In this document: one piece after another, positions 53,745 through 62,530 of the stretch | Layout: every line of letters begins with the position of its first letter | How positions within the stretch are numbered: the stretch's first letter is position 1 | Assembly: GCF_001314325.1 (NCBI RefSeq) | Contig: NZ_CP009430.1 | Location: 124,001-188,000 of the forward strand | Direction of reading: 5' to 3' | Origin: Sphingopyxis macrogoltabida | GTDB lineage: Bacteria; Pseudomonadota; Alphaproteobacteria; Sphingomonadales; Sphingomonadaceae | Length of the DNA stretch: 64,000 nt | Made by a program: the position numbers and the translations under genes | The notes under the pieces: generated by a model | Seen by the model: only the letters and a program-made list of their open reading frames with translations | Databases searched by the model: none | What the model was told of the DNA's origin: nothing

Positions 53745-56235
53745 CCCGATCCAGATAGTTCTAAACCCCGACAACTTCCAAGAAGCTCGCGAAAAGGGCG
53801 GTGGCGGCGGTCACAAGGACTTTTTTGCTCATCGCGATAAAGAGTTTGCAGCTCATAAGACATCCCTCCTGCAGCAGATCGAGACAATATCTGTTGAGTT
53901 AGCGGCCCAGGCTACGGGTTCCGTGGGATATGCAAAGGTCATTCTTCGACGCGAAGCATGGGCGAAAAGCCACCGCCCGATGACAGCCCTATTCCGCCCA
54001 GATCGGACGCGTCTCGTTGGCGGGGCTGACCTTGGCGTCATGATTGTCGAAGCCCGGCCGCGTTCGCTAGCCGAAGTCGCCAAGCAGATCGAGGAAGCGG
54101 AAACCGAGACGATACTGCGATTTGACGAGACCAAAAATAAGGATGTTCCCTACCCCTCCGCCCGAAAAAGCGAAGTTGGTGCTATTGATCGGATCGAACT
54201 GTTCCGTGCCTCGGACAAGCGTAATTTCTCGGTCGAGGAAGCAGTAGCCTGGCTATCGAACCCCATGACGGGAGGCAGTTATCAGGTCGAGCTATTTACG
54301 CCCCCAGCGCCTCGTGCCGATTGGGATAGGCTCGACGAGGCCAATCGGACGTTGCTCGAGACTTTCGTGGCGGGGTTCTCAACCTTGGGCCAAGGTGTTA
54401 GCGTCGCGCGGATGTCAAGCGGCAGCGGCAGTCAGCCGCTCTTGTCTGTCAGACTCGATGAGACCTCTACACCCGTCCTGCGAATGAATGACACGCCATC
54501 GAATGAGCGCAAACGTGCCTTGGCGCCGTTCGCCCACGACATCGAGAGCCACATTCGCCTTCTCGAATTTCTAGATAATCACCCATTGGTCCGTCGTATC
54601 GAACTGCCAGGCATCGTTGTGCGGGCCAACGCTGCAACGGAAAATCGAACGCGCCCGTCTGCAGCCACCATTAACGCCCGGGATCTTCGGAGGAGCTACC
54701 CAAAACTTGGAGTTGTCGATGGCGGCATAAGTCCCGCGCTGGACGAGTGGATCATTGACCGTTGGACGGTGCTTGCCGACGAAGACAGTAATCATGCTCA
54801 CGGCACCTTTATCGGTGGTCTCGCGACGATCGGAGCGTCTCTCAACGGACCAGAGATTTGCTCCGAGGCCGATGGCGCCGAGCTTGTCGACATTGCAATT
54901 TTTCCCAGCCCCGAGAAGGCAGGAGCGTTTGCATCCTATTACCCCGATGGCGTACCGCAATTTTTCGACGAGATGGAAGCGGCTGTTGCCGATGCACATG
55001 CAAGACATGGCGTGCGCGTGTTCAATATGAGCCTCAATATCTTGCAGCCAGCAGTGGCAGACCGGTATTCTGCTCATGCCGTACGATTGGATGGCATTGC
55101 CGAGGCCAACAACGCAGTCATTTTCGTGTCCGCTGGTAACACGCAGCCCCAAGACCTTCGACCTGAGTGGCCTGCAGATGCTTCAAGGGCGTTGGCAGAC
55201 CTTGCGCTCGCGCGCAACGACGGCCTCCTCACACCTGCTGAAAGCGCGCGAAATGTAACAATTGCCGCGCTCAATCCAACAGGTCATGATGGATGCGTCC
55301 CTTATGCACCTACTCGCTATTCTCGCCGAGGGCCGGGCCTGCGCGGCAGCATGAAGCCCGACCTTGCGCATGTCGGTGGTGCCGGCACCCAACACACTAC
55401 CTTGGGTCACGGCCTGTTTTCGATCCTTCCCGATGGCGCAATAGTGGATGGCTGCGGCACCAGCTACGCGGCCCCTATCGCAGCTAAGACAGCGGCGGTG
55501 ATCGAGCATCTTATTGAGGGGGAGGTCTCCCGAGAGACCATTATCGGAATGCTCGTTCACCACGCGAGGCTGCCCGAGCCGCTGCGTGATAAGACCCTTT
55601 CGCCTGTCGCGCGGCACTTGGTCGGATTTGGGATGCCGCCGTCCGCCGAGACAATCTTGGAAACCGGAGATCACTCGATCACGTTGGTCTTTGCATCGCG
55701 CATAAAGCCTGGTGAACAAATCAACTTCGGGTTTTCCTGGCCGGCGTCTCTCGTCGAAACGGGTGGAAAGTGCCGAGGCGCAGCCAAGCTGACACTTGTA
55801 TCGACTCCGCCTCTCGATGCCCGCTTTGGCGCAGAATATGTTCGGGTGAACATCAACGCGGTTTTGCAGCAAGAGCAAGCGCCCGACAAGTGGAAGGGGC
55901 GCCTGGAGCCAGTGTACCTACCCGATAAGCGCGACCGCCATGCCATTGAGGCCGAACTGATCGAGCACGACCTCAAGTGGAGTCCTGTGAAAGTCCACGC
56001 AAAAAATTTCCCGAAGGGGGTCGGCCCTTCCTCGAACTGGCGCCTCTTCGTCGAGTATCTTACGCGCGCCGGGGAAGAAATGCCGGAGGAAGGCGTTCCT
56101 TTCACGGCGGTTCTAACAATCAGCGATCCGACAGATGATAAGCCGGTCTTCAACGAGATGAGACAAAATCTGCAGGCTATTGGCGCTCAGATCACAGACA
56201 TAAGGACCGCGGCCCGCATCACCCCACGCGTTTAA
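53737..56235 (+). CDS. ietS: IetS-like subtilisin-family (S8) serine protease
   Basis: An 832-residue protein with a central subtilase domain. The catalytic triad is complete: Asp328 in LGVVDGG, His355 in NHAHGTFIGG and Ser576 in GCGTSYAAPIAAK, with oxyanion Asn468 in FVSAGNTQ. There is no signal peptide, so the protease is cytoplasmic, as expected for the toxin or effector of an IetAS pair. The first ~320 residues and the last ~230 (beta-rich) are outside the protease domain and may sense a trigger. ATG 53737 overlaps ietA by eight bases, so the two are made together. The protein target is unknown. Confidence 0.9.
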   Translation: MASPIQIVLNPDNFQEAREKGGGGGHKDFFAHRDKEFAAHKTSLLQQIETISVELAAQATGSVGYAKVILRREAWAKSHRPMTALFRPDRTRLVGGADLGVMIVEARPRSLAEVAKQIEEAETETILRFDETKNKDVPYPSARKSEVGAIDRIELFRASDKRNFSVEEAVAWLSNPMTGGSYQVELFTPPAPRADWDRLDEANRTLLETFVAGFSTLGQGVSVARMSSGSGSQPLLSVRLDETSTPVLRMNDTPSNERKRALAPFAHDIESHIRLLEFLDNHPLVRRIELPGIVVRANAATENRTRPSAATINARDLRRSYPKLGVVDGGISPALDEWIIDRWTVLADEDSNHAHGTFIGGLATIGASLNGPEICSEADGAELVDIAIFPSPEKAGAFASYYPDGVPQFFDEMEAAVADAHARHGVRVFNMSLNILQPAVADRYSAHAVRLDGIAEANNAVIFVSAGNTQPQDLRPEWPADASRALADLALARNDGLLTPAESARNVTIAALNPTGHDGCVPYAPTRYSRRGPGLRGSMKPDLAHVGGAGTQHTTLGHGLFSILPDGAIVDGCGTSYAAPIAAKTAAVIEHLIEGEVSRETIIGMLVHHARLPEPLRDKTLSPVARHLVGFGMPPSAETILETGDHSITLVFASRIKPGEQINFGFSWPASLVETGGKCRGAAKLTLVSTPPLDARFGAEYVRVNINAVLQQEQAPDKWKGRLEPVYLPDKRDRHAIEAELIEHDLKWSPVKVHAKNFPKGVGPSSNWRLFVEYLTRAGEEMPEEGVPFTAVLTISDPTDDKPVFNEMRQNLQAIGAQITDIRTAARITPRV

Positions 56236-56270
56236 TGTTCGTTTCAAGTCATAGTCAGGGATAGGGTAAA

Positions 56271-56286
56271 CGACCAACATTGGTCG
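56271..56286 (+). terminator. Possible short terminator after ietS
   Basis: CGACCAA and TTGGTCG form a seven-base-pair stem with a two-base loop, followed by CTTT. It lies 36 bp after the ietS stop. The stem is short and the T-run weak, so this is tentative. Confidence 0.35.
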
Positions 56287-56920
56287 CTTTGCTGAATCCT
56301 GTTCCGACCCGCCTTAACGGCAGGTTTTAGGCATTCGTTCGGCGACCGGCTATGGCTGAAATCTGGCGCAAAGCTACCAGAGAAATCGCATGTTTGGTGA
56401 CTACGGACGGAGCAGCTTCACAGCAGCGACATGCCGATCCGCTCGGCGAGTCGTCGAGGCGGAGGGTCGCGACCGACGCAGAAGGCCTCGGGAATGCAGG
56501 AGCAGGAATGTTCCGGCTATAGAGTCGGGCGAGGTTAGACGCACATCGACGCATGTGGACGCCATCCCGGCAACGCCGCCCGAAATCGCCGGCAACAACG
56601 CAAGGCTGCCGCAGCACGAGCAAACTGAGGAGAAAACGGCCGTCCGTGATCAGGATATCGGTACCTGAGCCAGCGCGTAGCTGAGCCCGCCGGCGCGAAC
56701 GGGCGCGGGATCGATCGCCACGCGAGCGCGGTCTGCAATGGACCTCCCTGAACAAGCGCGCCGATCAGTATGCCGGGAGCCGCCAGGGGACGAACATGAT
56801 CTCGATATTCAGGGACCAACGAACGATATTTCATCAATTATTCGAACGATAGAACCGGATTGAGGCCGTTTCGCCTCTCAGGAAGGGCAATCGTTGAAGC
56901 GACCTCCAGCAGTTGGGAGC
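56287..56920. other. Intergenic region with no supported gene
   Basis: About 630 bp between the IetAS module and the export operon. Several long open frames exist, as GC content predicts, but none resembles a known family. CGAACGAT occurs at 56821-56828 and 56844-56851, resembling half of the operator at 56933-56946. Confidence 0.45.
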
Positions 56921-56921
56921 T

Positions 56922-56950
56922 TGACATATTGTTCGTTCGAACGAATTATT
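56922..56950 (+). promoter_or_regulatory. Promoter with embedded operator of the CecR-like operon
   Basis: TTGACA at 56922-56927 as -35, a 17-base spacer and AATTAT at 56945-56950 as -10. The spacer contains the perfect 14-bp palindrome TTCGTTCGAACGAA (56933-56946), so repressor binding would block RNA polymerase. The predicted start of transcription coincides with the ATG at 56957, and no Shine-Dalgarno is present, suggesting a leaderless mRNA. Confidence 0.7.
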
Positions 56951-56956
56951 CAACAA

Positions 56957-57604
56957 ATGAGCAGTACGGATTCTCGCTTGCTCGACGTTGCGATCGAGCA
57001 TTTCGGACGAAGAGGTCTTGAAGGCGCAAGCACGCGTGCGATTGCTGCGGATGCCGACACACCGATGTCTTCGATCACCTATCATTTCAGCGGCAAGAAT
57101 GGCCTCTATCTCGCGGCGGCTGAACATATTTCGGCAAGCCTTGGCGAACGCTTACGGCCTGCGATCGAGCAAGTGGCCGTAATTTGTGCTGACGGGATCG
57201 ATGTCGCTGCCGCCCGAGCTTCGCTGCACGCGATTTTTGGCCGGATGGTGGAGGTCATGGTAAGCGAAGATACGGCCGCATTCGCCCGGTTCATCGTACG
57301 CGAGCAAGCCGAACCGACCGAGGCGTTCGATCGCATCTATGCCGGCGCCATGGGCCAGATACTTGCCCGCGTCGCGGCGATGTTGCGCGTGATTGCAGGC
57401 AACGCGCTTGATGAAATCGAAGCGCGAATCCGCGCGATGACGCTGGTTGGGCAGATTCTGGTGTTTCGCGTCGCCCGCGCGACCGTTCTAGCAGAAACTG
57501 GCTGGAACAATATGGCAGCGCCCGAGACCGCGATCATCAAGGCCACGGTCCTAGACAATCTCGACGCGATTTTCGACCGGCTCGAACGACGGAGCAGCTT
57601 ATGA
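56957..57604 (+). CDS. TetR-family regulator, CecR-like
   Basis: A 215-residue TetR protein starting MSSTDSRLLDVAIEHFGRRGLEGASTRAIAADADTPMSSITYHFSGKNGLYLAAAEHI; the C-terminal domain resembles CecR (YbiH). In E. coli CecR controls the ybhGFSR export genes, and here the same four functions follow directly, so the assignment rests on both sequence and context. ATG 56957 is preferred over an upstream frame reaching 56894, which would run through the promoter. It ends in an ATGA overlap with the HlyD gene. Probably an autorepressor released by an exported drug. Confidence 0.88.
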   Translation: MSSTDSRLLDVAIEHFGRRGLEGASTRAIAADADTPMSSITYHFSGKNGLYLAAAEHISASLGERLRPAIEQVAVICADGIDVAAARASLHAIFGRMVEVMVSEDTAAFARFIVREQAEPTEAFDRIYAGAMGQILARVAAMLRVIAGNALDEIEARIRAMTLVGQILVFRVARATVLAETGWNNMAAPETAIIKATVLDNLDAIFDRLERRSSL

Positions 57605-58608
57605 ACCGACGTCGCATCATCGGCATCGCCGCGCTCGTCGCGCTTGCCATCGCCCTGATTGTCACGCGGGGCTTCGGCCTGTTCGCCGACAAGCAGGACG
57701 CGTCACTCGCACTTTACGGCAATGTCGATATTCGCGAAGTGGAAATGGCCTTCCGCGTCGGCGGTAGGATCGAGACGATCGCGGTCGACGAAGGTGCCAG
57801 GGTGAAAGCCGGGCAAGTGCTCGCAACGCTCGACACCGCGACGGTCGATGCGCGCATGAACGAGGCCAATGCACAGGTTGCGCAGGCCGAGGCTGCTCTT
57901 GCCAAGCTCAGGAACGGCAATCGGGCCCAGGACATCGCGCAGGCCCGTGCGCGGGTCGCGGCAGCGATGGCAACCGCCGTGAATGCACAGCGCGACTATA
58001 CGCGCCGTCAGCCGCTGGTCACGCCCGGCGCGATCAGCCGCGATATATGGGAGCAGACCGTCGCCGACCGGGACCGGGCGAACGCGCAGCTGGCGGAGGC
58101 ACGCCAAGCGCTGTCGCTGATCGAGGCCGGGGCGCGCCGCGAAGATATCGCTGGCGCCCAAGCCCAGTTGCGCGCCGCCGAGGCAACGCGGCGCAGCGCA
58201 ACGACCGATCGCGACGACGCACGCCTGATCGCCGCAACCAACGCTATCGTTGTAACCCGCGCACAGGAGCCGGGCGCGATCGTGCAGGGAGGTCAGACGG
58301 TGCTCTCGCTCTCGATCGACCGTCCGATGCGGGTTCGCGCCTATATCGCCGAGCCCGATCTCAGCCGGATCAGCCCTGGAATGACGGTTGAGGTGACCGC
58401 GAACGGCAACCCGAAGACCTATCGCGGAACGATCGGCTATATCTCACCGCGCAGCGAGTTCACCCCGAAGTCGGTCGAGACCGAAGAGCTTCGAACCGAT
58501 CTTGTCTATCGGCTGCGGATCATCGTCAACAATCCCGACGACGCGCTGCGACAGGGCCAGCCAGTCAGTGTTCGTGTTCCCGGCGCCCGGCCAGCGCACA
58601 AGGATTGA
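57601..58608 (+). CDS. HlyD-family periplasmic adaptor (YbhG-like)
   Basis: A 335-residue membrane fusion protein. An N-terminal anchor (residues ~5-25) is followed by the lipoyl half-motif VDIREVEMAFRVGGRIETIAVDEGARVKAGQVLATLD, a long helical hairpin rich in Ala/Gln/Arg (~75-210) and the second lipoyl and beta-barrel part (TNAIVVTRAQEPGAIVQGGQTVLSLS). It would link the inner-membrane ABC transporter with the outer-membrane factor at 62531. Co-translated with the regulator. Confidence 0.93.
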   Translation: MNRRRIIGIAALVALAIALIVTRGFGLFADKQDASLALYGNVDIREVEMAFRVGGRIETIAVDEGARVKAGQVLATLDTATVDARMNEANAQVAQAEAALAKLRNGNRAQDIAQARARVAAAMATAVNAQRDYTRRQPLVTPGAISRDIWEQTVADRDRANAQLAEARQALSLIEAGARREDIAGAQAQLRAAEATRRSATTDRDDARLIAATNAIVVTRAQEPGAIVQGGQTVLSLSIDRPMRVRAYIAEPDLSRISPGMTVEVTANGNPKTYRGTIGYISPRSEFTPKSVETEELRTDLVYRLRIIVNNPDDALRQGQPVSVRVPGARPAHKD

Positions 58609-58612
58609 CGCG

Positions 58613-60325
58613 ATGGTTTCCTCCGCCGCTGTCGCCGAGGGACTGGTCAAGCGCTTCGGCGAGATTGTCGCTCTCGACGACGTGCGCATCGCAGTATCGC
58701 CGGGGCAAATCACCGGGCTGGTCGGCCCCGATGGTGCGGGCAAAACGACGCTGATCCGTATCCTCGCCGGCCTGATGGCGCCGAGCGAAGGCAAGGTGAC
58801 GGTGCTTGGCAAGGCCCCGGGCGAAGCGCTCGACGACCTGGGTTACATGCCGCAGCGCTTCGGGCTCTATGAAGATCTGACGGTTCGCGAGAATCTGACG
58901 CTTTATGCCGAAGTTCGCGGCCTCGACCGCGCCGAGCGCGATGCGGCGTTCGACAGACTGCTCGATTTCACCGACCTCAAGCGTTTCCAGGACCGGCTGG
59001 CGGGCAAGCTTTCGGGCGGCATGAAGCAAAAACTCGGGCTGGCCTGCGCGCTCGTCAAAACACCGAAGCTGCTATTGCTCGACGAGCCCGGCGTCGGCGT
59101 CGATCCGATCTCGCGGCGCGAGTTATGGGCAATGGTCGGCGAACTGACTGGCGAAGGAATCGGCGTGCTGTGGTCGACCGCCTATCTCGACGAAGCCGAG
59201 AAGTGCGATCATGTCTATCTGCTCAATGAGGGCCGGCTGCTGTTCGATGGGCCGCCTCGCACATTGACCGAGCGTATCGCCGGCAGGGTGATCCGCGTGA
59301 CCGGGTTTGCCGAACGCCGCCGCCGGTTCCTGACCAAGGCGCTCGACGATGAAGCGGTCATCGACGGCACCATCCAGGGGCGTGCGGTCCGGCTTCTGCT
59401 GAAGGCGGGGGCCGGCGTGCCCGACTTCGGCGGTGCAAGGGTCGAGAAGGCGGCGCCGCGCTTCGAGGATGGCTTTATCGACATCCTGGGTGGCGGACCC
59501 CGCGGTTCCAACCCGCTGGCCGCGCGCTATCGCACCATTCCCGAGACTGGGGAAGCCGCGATCGAGGCCAAGGGCCTGACCAAGCGTTTTGGCGACTTCA
59601 CTGCCGCAAGCGACATGCAGTTCACGATTCCCCGCGGCGAAATCTTCGGGCTGCTGGGGCCCAACGGTGCGGGCAAGTCGACCACGTTCAAGACGCTGTG
59701 CGGATTGCTGACCCCGACCTCGGGAACCGGCGCGGTCGTGGGCCATGACCTGCGCCATGCGGCTACCGATGCGCGCGCGTCGCTGGGCTATATGGCGCAG
59801 AAATTCTCGCTGTACGGCGATCTGTCGGTCCGGCAGAATCTCGACTTCTTCGCCGGTGCCTATGATCTCGATCGCGAGACCGCGCGGCGCGCCATCGATG
59901 CGATGGCCGATGTCTTCCAGCTCGGATCGCGGATGGAGGTCAACGCGGGAACATTGCCGCTCGGCTTCAAGCAGCGCCTCGCGCTCGCCGCGGCGCTGAT
60001 GCACGAGCCGCCTGTTCTGTTCCTCGACGAGCCGACATCGGGTGTCGATCCCGTCTCGCGGCGAGAATTCTGGTCGTTGATTAACGGCTTGGTTGAAAAG
60101 GGCGTGACTGTCCTCGTCACCACGCATTTCATGGACGAAGCCGAATATTGCGACCGCGTCACGCTCATCTACCGCGCCGAGCAGATCGCGACGGGGACGC
60201 CCGACGAGTTGAAGGCGAAAGCGGCCGAACTCGCCGGCCTCGGCGATCCGACGATGGAGGATGCATTCATCGCGCTGATCGAGGATTTCGACCGGGTGCG
60301 CGCGGCGGACGCCGAGGCCGCATGA
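58613..60325 (+). CDS. Double ABC transporter ATPase (YbhF-like)
   Basis: A 570-residue fusion of two nucleotide-binding domains. Domain 1 has Walker A GPDGAGKT (residues 38-45), signature LSGGMKQKLGLA and LLLLDEPGVGVDP. Domain 2 has Walker A GPNGAGKS near residue 349, signature LPLGFKQRLALA and LFLDEPTSGVDP. The second signature lacks the LSGGQ Ser-Gly, as in the YbhF family, so the two sites are probably unequal. ATG 58613 is four bases after the HlyD stop. Confidence 0.94.
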   Translation: MVSSAAVAEGLVKRFGEIVALDDVRIAVSPGQITGLVGPDGAGKTTLIRILAGLMAPSEGKVTVLGKAPGEALDDLGYMPQRFGLYEDLTVRENLTLYAEVRGLDRAERDAAFDRLLDFTDLKRFQDRLAGKLSGGMKQKLGLACALVKTPKLLLLDEPGVGVDPISRRELWAMVGELTGEGIGVLWSTAYLDEAEKCDHVYLLNEGRLLFDGPPRTLTERIAGRVIRVTGFAERRRRFLTKALDDEAVIDGTIQGRAVRLLLKAGAGVPDFGGARVEKAAPRFEDGFIDILGGGPRGSNPLAARYRTIPETGEAAIEAKGLTKRFGDFTAASDMQFTIPRGEIFGLLGPNGAGKSTTFKTLCGLLTPTSGTGAVVGHDLRHAATDARASLGYMAQKFSLYGDLSVRQNLDFFAGAYDLDRETARRAIDAMADVFQLGSRMEVNAGTLPLGFKQRLALAAALMHEPPVLFLDEPTSGVDPVSRREFWSLINGLVEKGVTVLVTTHFMDEAEYCDRVTLIYRAEQIATGTPDELKAKAAELAGLGDPTMEDAFIALIEDFDRVRAADAEAA

Positions 60326-61431
60326 GCCGCATCGACCCCCGGCGGCTCGCCGCCCTGGTAACCAAGGAAGGCAAGCAGATCGTCCGCGATCCTTCGACCT
60401 TTTTGATCGCCTTCGTGCTACCGATGATCCTGCTGTTTTTGTTCGGTTATGCGGTCTCGCTCGATACGTCGCGCACGCGTATCGCCGTCGTCATCCAGGA
60501 TTCGAGCGCGCCGGCGCTGGATCTGGCCCAGTCCTACGCCCACTCGCCCTATTTCGACGTCACCTTCACCCGCGCGGTCGCGGCGGCAAGGCCGATGATC
60601 GTCGATGGCCGCGTACGGGGGATCATCGTCATCCCCGCCGATTTCGGGATCGGCGTGAAGCAGGGCCGGGCGCCTGCGGTACAGGTCATCACCGACGGTT
60701 CACAGCCCAACACCGCAAATTTCGTCGCGGCCTATGCGGAAGGGGTCCGTGCCGCCTGGGCCAGCGGCGATGCGGGCGCCGGTCCACAGGTGAACCTGTC
60801 GGCGCGCTATTGGTATAATCCCGGCCTTCGGAGCCGCTATTTTCTCGTTCCCGGATCGATCGCAATCGTGATGACGATGATCGGTACGTTGCTGACGGCG
60901 CTCGTCGTCGCCCGCGAATGGGAGCGCGGGACGATGGAAGCGATGATGGCGACCCCGATCAGCATGGCCGAATTCATCGTCAGCAAGGTCCTGCCATATT
61001 TCCTGCTCGCACTGATATCGATGAGCCTTTGCACGATCCTCGCCGTGTTCGTCTTCGGCGTGCCCTTTCGGGGCAGCGTCCTCGCGCTGTTGGCGATCGC
61101 GAGCGCGTTCCTGATGCCGGCGCTCGGCCTAGGGCTGTTCATCTCGGCAGCGACGAAGAACCAGTTCGTCGCCAGCCAGATCGCGCTGCTTTCGGCATTC
61201 CTGCCGACGTTCCTGCTATCGGGCTTCATCTTCGAAATCAGCTCGATGCCCTGGCCGATCCAGGCAATCACCTATGCGGTACCGGCGCGTTACCTGATCC
61301 CGTCGCTGCAGACGGTCTTCCTCGCCGGCGACCTCTGGGGGCTGATCCTGCCCAATATTGCAATCATGCTGGCGTTCGGGCTGGGTTTCTTCCTGCTCGC
61401 ATTTCGCGCCACACGCCGGAGTCTCGATTGA
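60322..61431 (+). CDS. ABC-2 type permease (YbhS-like)
   Basis: A 369-residue permease. One N-terminal helix (FLIAFVLPMILLFLFGYAVSL), a large periplasmic domain (residues ~50-175) and five C-terminal helices, with the ABC-2 signature ALVVAREWERGTMEAMMATPISMAEFIVSK. It overlaps the ATPase gene (ATGA) and the second permease gene by one base. Forms a heterodimer with the next protein. Confidence 0.93.
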   Translation: MSRIDPRRLAALVTKEGKQIVRDPSTFLIAFVLPMILLFLFGYAVSLDTSRTRIAVVIQDSSAPALDLAQSYAHSPYFDVTFTRAVAAARPMIVDGRVRGIIVIPADFGIGVKQGRAPAVQVITDGSQPNTANFVAAYAEGVRAAWASGDAGAGPQVNLSARYWYNPGLRSRYFLVPGSIAIVMTMIGTLLTALVVAREWERGTMEAMMATPISMAEFIVSKVLPYFLLALISMSLCTILAVFVFGVPFRGSVLALLAIASAFLMPALGLGLFISAATKNQFVASQIALLSAFLPTFLLSGFIFEISSMPWPIQAITYAVPARYLIPSLQTVFLAGDLWGLILPNIAIMLAFGLGFFLLAFRATRRSLD

Positions 61432-62525
61432 TGCGCCGGATGCGAGCGATGATCGTCAAGGAGATGTGGGCGCTGCTGCGCGACCCGAAATCGCGGCTCA
61501 TCCTGGTGGTACCGCCGCTGCTCCAGCTATTCATCTTCACCTTCGCGACGACGCTCGACGTGCGCAATGTCGATATCGGCGTGGTCAACCATTCGGCGGG
61601 GGTGCATTCGGCCGAGATCCTTTCGCGCATCGCCGGCAGCCCGCGCTTTCGTCAAATCGTCTATCTGAACTCGCCGGGCGAGCTCGCCGCGGCGATCGAC
61701 GACCAGACGGTGATCGCCGCGCTGGTGATCGACGAGGATTTCGACCGCGCAATCGATGCCGGCCGGCCGGCGACGCTGGGTGTGGTGCTCGACGGGCGCA
61801 GGTCCAACGCAGCACAAATCGTTGCAGGCTATCTGGGCCAGATCGCCGGCGGCGTGGGCGCCGACCTGCAGCCCCGCGCGCCGCCGGGCGCGAGCGCGGT
61901 AACCAACTGGTTCAACCCCTCGCTCGACTATATCTGGTTTACCTTGCCTTCGCTCATCGCGATCGTCGTGTCGGTGTCGGGCCTTGCCGTCACCTCGCAA
62001 TCGATCGCGCGCGAGCGCGAGCTCGGCACCTTCGATCAGTTGATGGTTTCGCCGCTGCGCGTTCACGAAATATTGATCGGCAAGATGGTGCCGCCCTTTC
62101 TGGTCGGGACGCTCAACGCCACCATCTATCTGATTCTCGCGCCACTGGTGTTCGGGGTCCCCTTTCTCGGCTCGCTGCTGCTCTTCTATCTGTCGCTCTC
62201 AATCTACCAGCTCGCGCTGATCGGTGTCGGCATGCTGGTGTCGGCGGCATCGCGGACCCAGCAGCAGGCCTTTTTGGGCTCGTTCCTGGCAACGACACCG
62301 CTGATCCTGCTATCGGGCTATGCCAGCCCGATCGACAATATGCCGGACTGGATGCAGGTCGTCACCTACGCCAATCCGGCCCGATATTTCCTCGATATCG
62401 TCCAGGGGGTGTTTCTGAAGGCGATGCCGGCAGAGGCCGTTTTCCAGCAGCTCTGGCCGCTGGCGATAATCGCCTGCGTGACGCTCGCCGCGTCGGCCTG
62501 GCTGTTCCGCGCGCGAATGGAGTGA
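61431..62525 (+). CDS. ABC-2 type permease (YbhR-like)
   Basis: A 364-residue permease similar in layout to the preceding one: first helix LILVVPPLLQLFIFTFATTL, a periplasmic domain, and SIARERELGTFDQLMVSPLRVHEILIGK as ABC-2 signature. ATG 61431 overlaps the previous stop by one base. The pair makes the membrane channel for the double ATPase. Confidence 0.93.
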   Translation: MRRMRAMIVKEMWALLRDPKSRLILVVPPLLQLFIFTFATTLDVRNVDIGVVNHSAGVHSAEILSRIAGSPRFRQIVYLNSPGELAAAIDDQTVIAALVIDEDFDRAIDAGRPATLGVVLDGRRSNAAQIVAGYLGQIAGGVGADLQPRAPPGASAVTNWFNPSLDYIWFTLPSLIAIVVSVSGLAVTSQSIARERELGTFDQLMVSPLRVHEILIGKMVPPFLVGTLNATIYLILAPLVFGVPFLGSLLLFYLSLSIYQLALIGVGMLVSAASRTQQQAFLGSFLATTPLILLSGYASPIDNMPDWMQVVTYANPARYFLDIVQGVFLKAMPAEAVFQQLWPLAIIACVTLAASAWLFRARME

Positions 62526-62530
62526 GAGAA

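Noticed and set aside
56327..56837. Minus-strand frames between ietS and the export operon
   Set aside because: Arg/Ser/Ala-rich low-information peptides without motifs or ribosome sites.
61358..62530. N-terminal extension of the outer-membrane factor frame through the second permease gene
   Set aside because: The extension is an alternative frame of the permease; the lipoprotein signal peptide starting at 62531 marks the real start.
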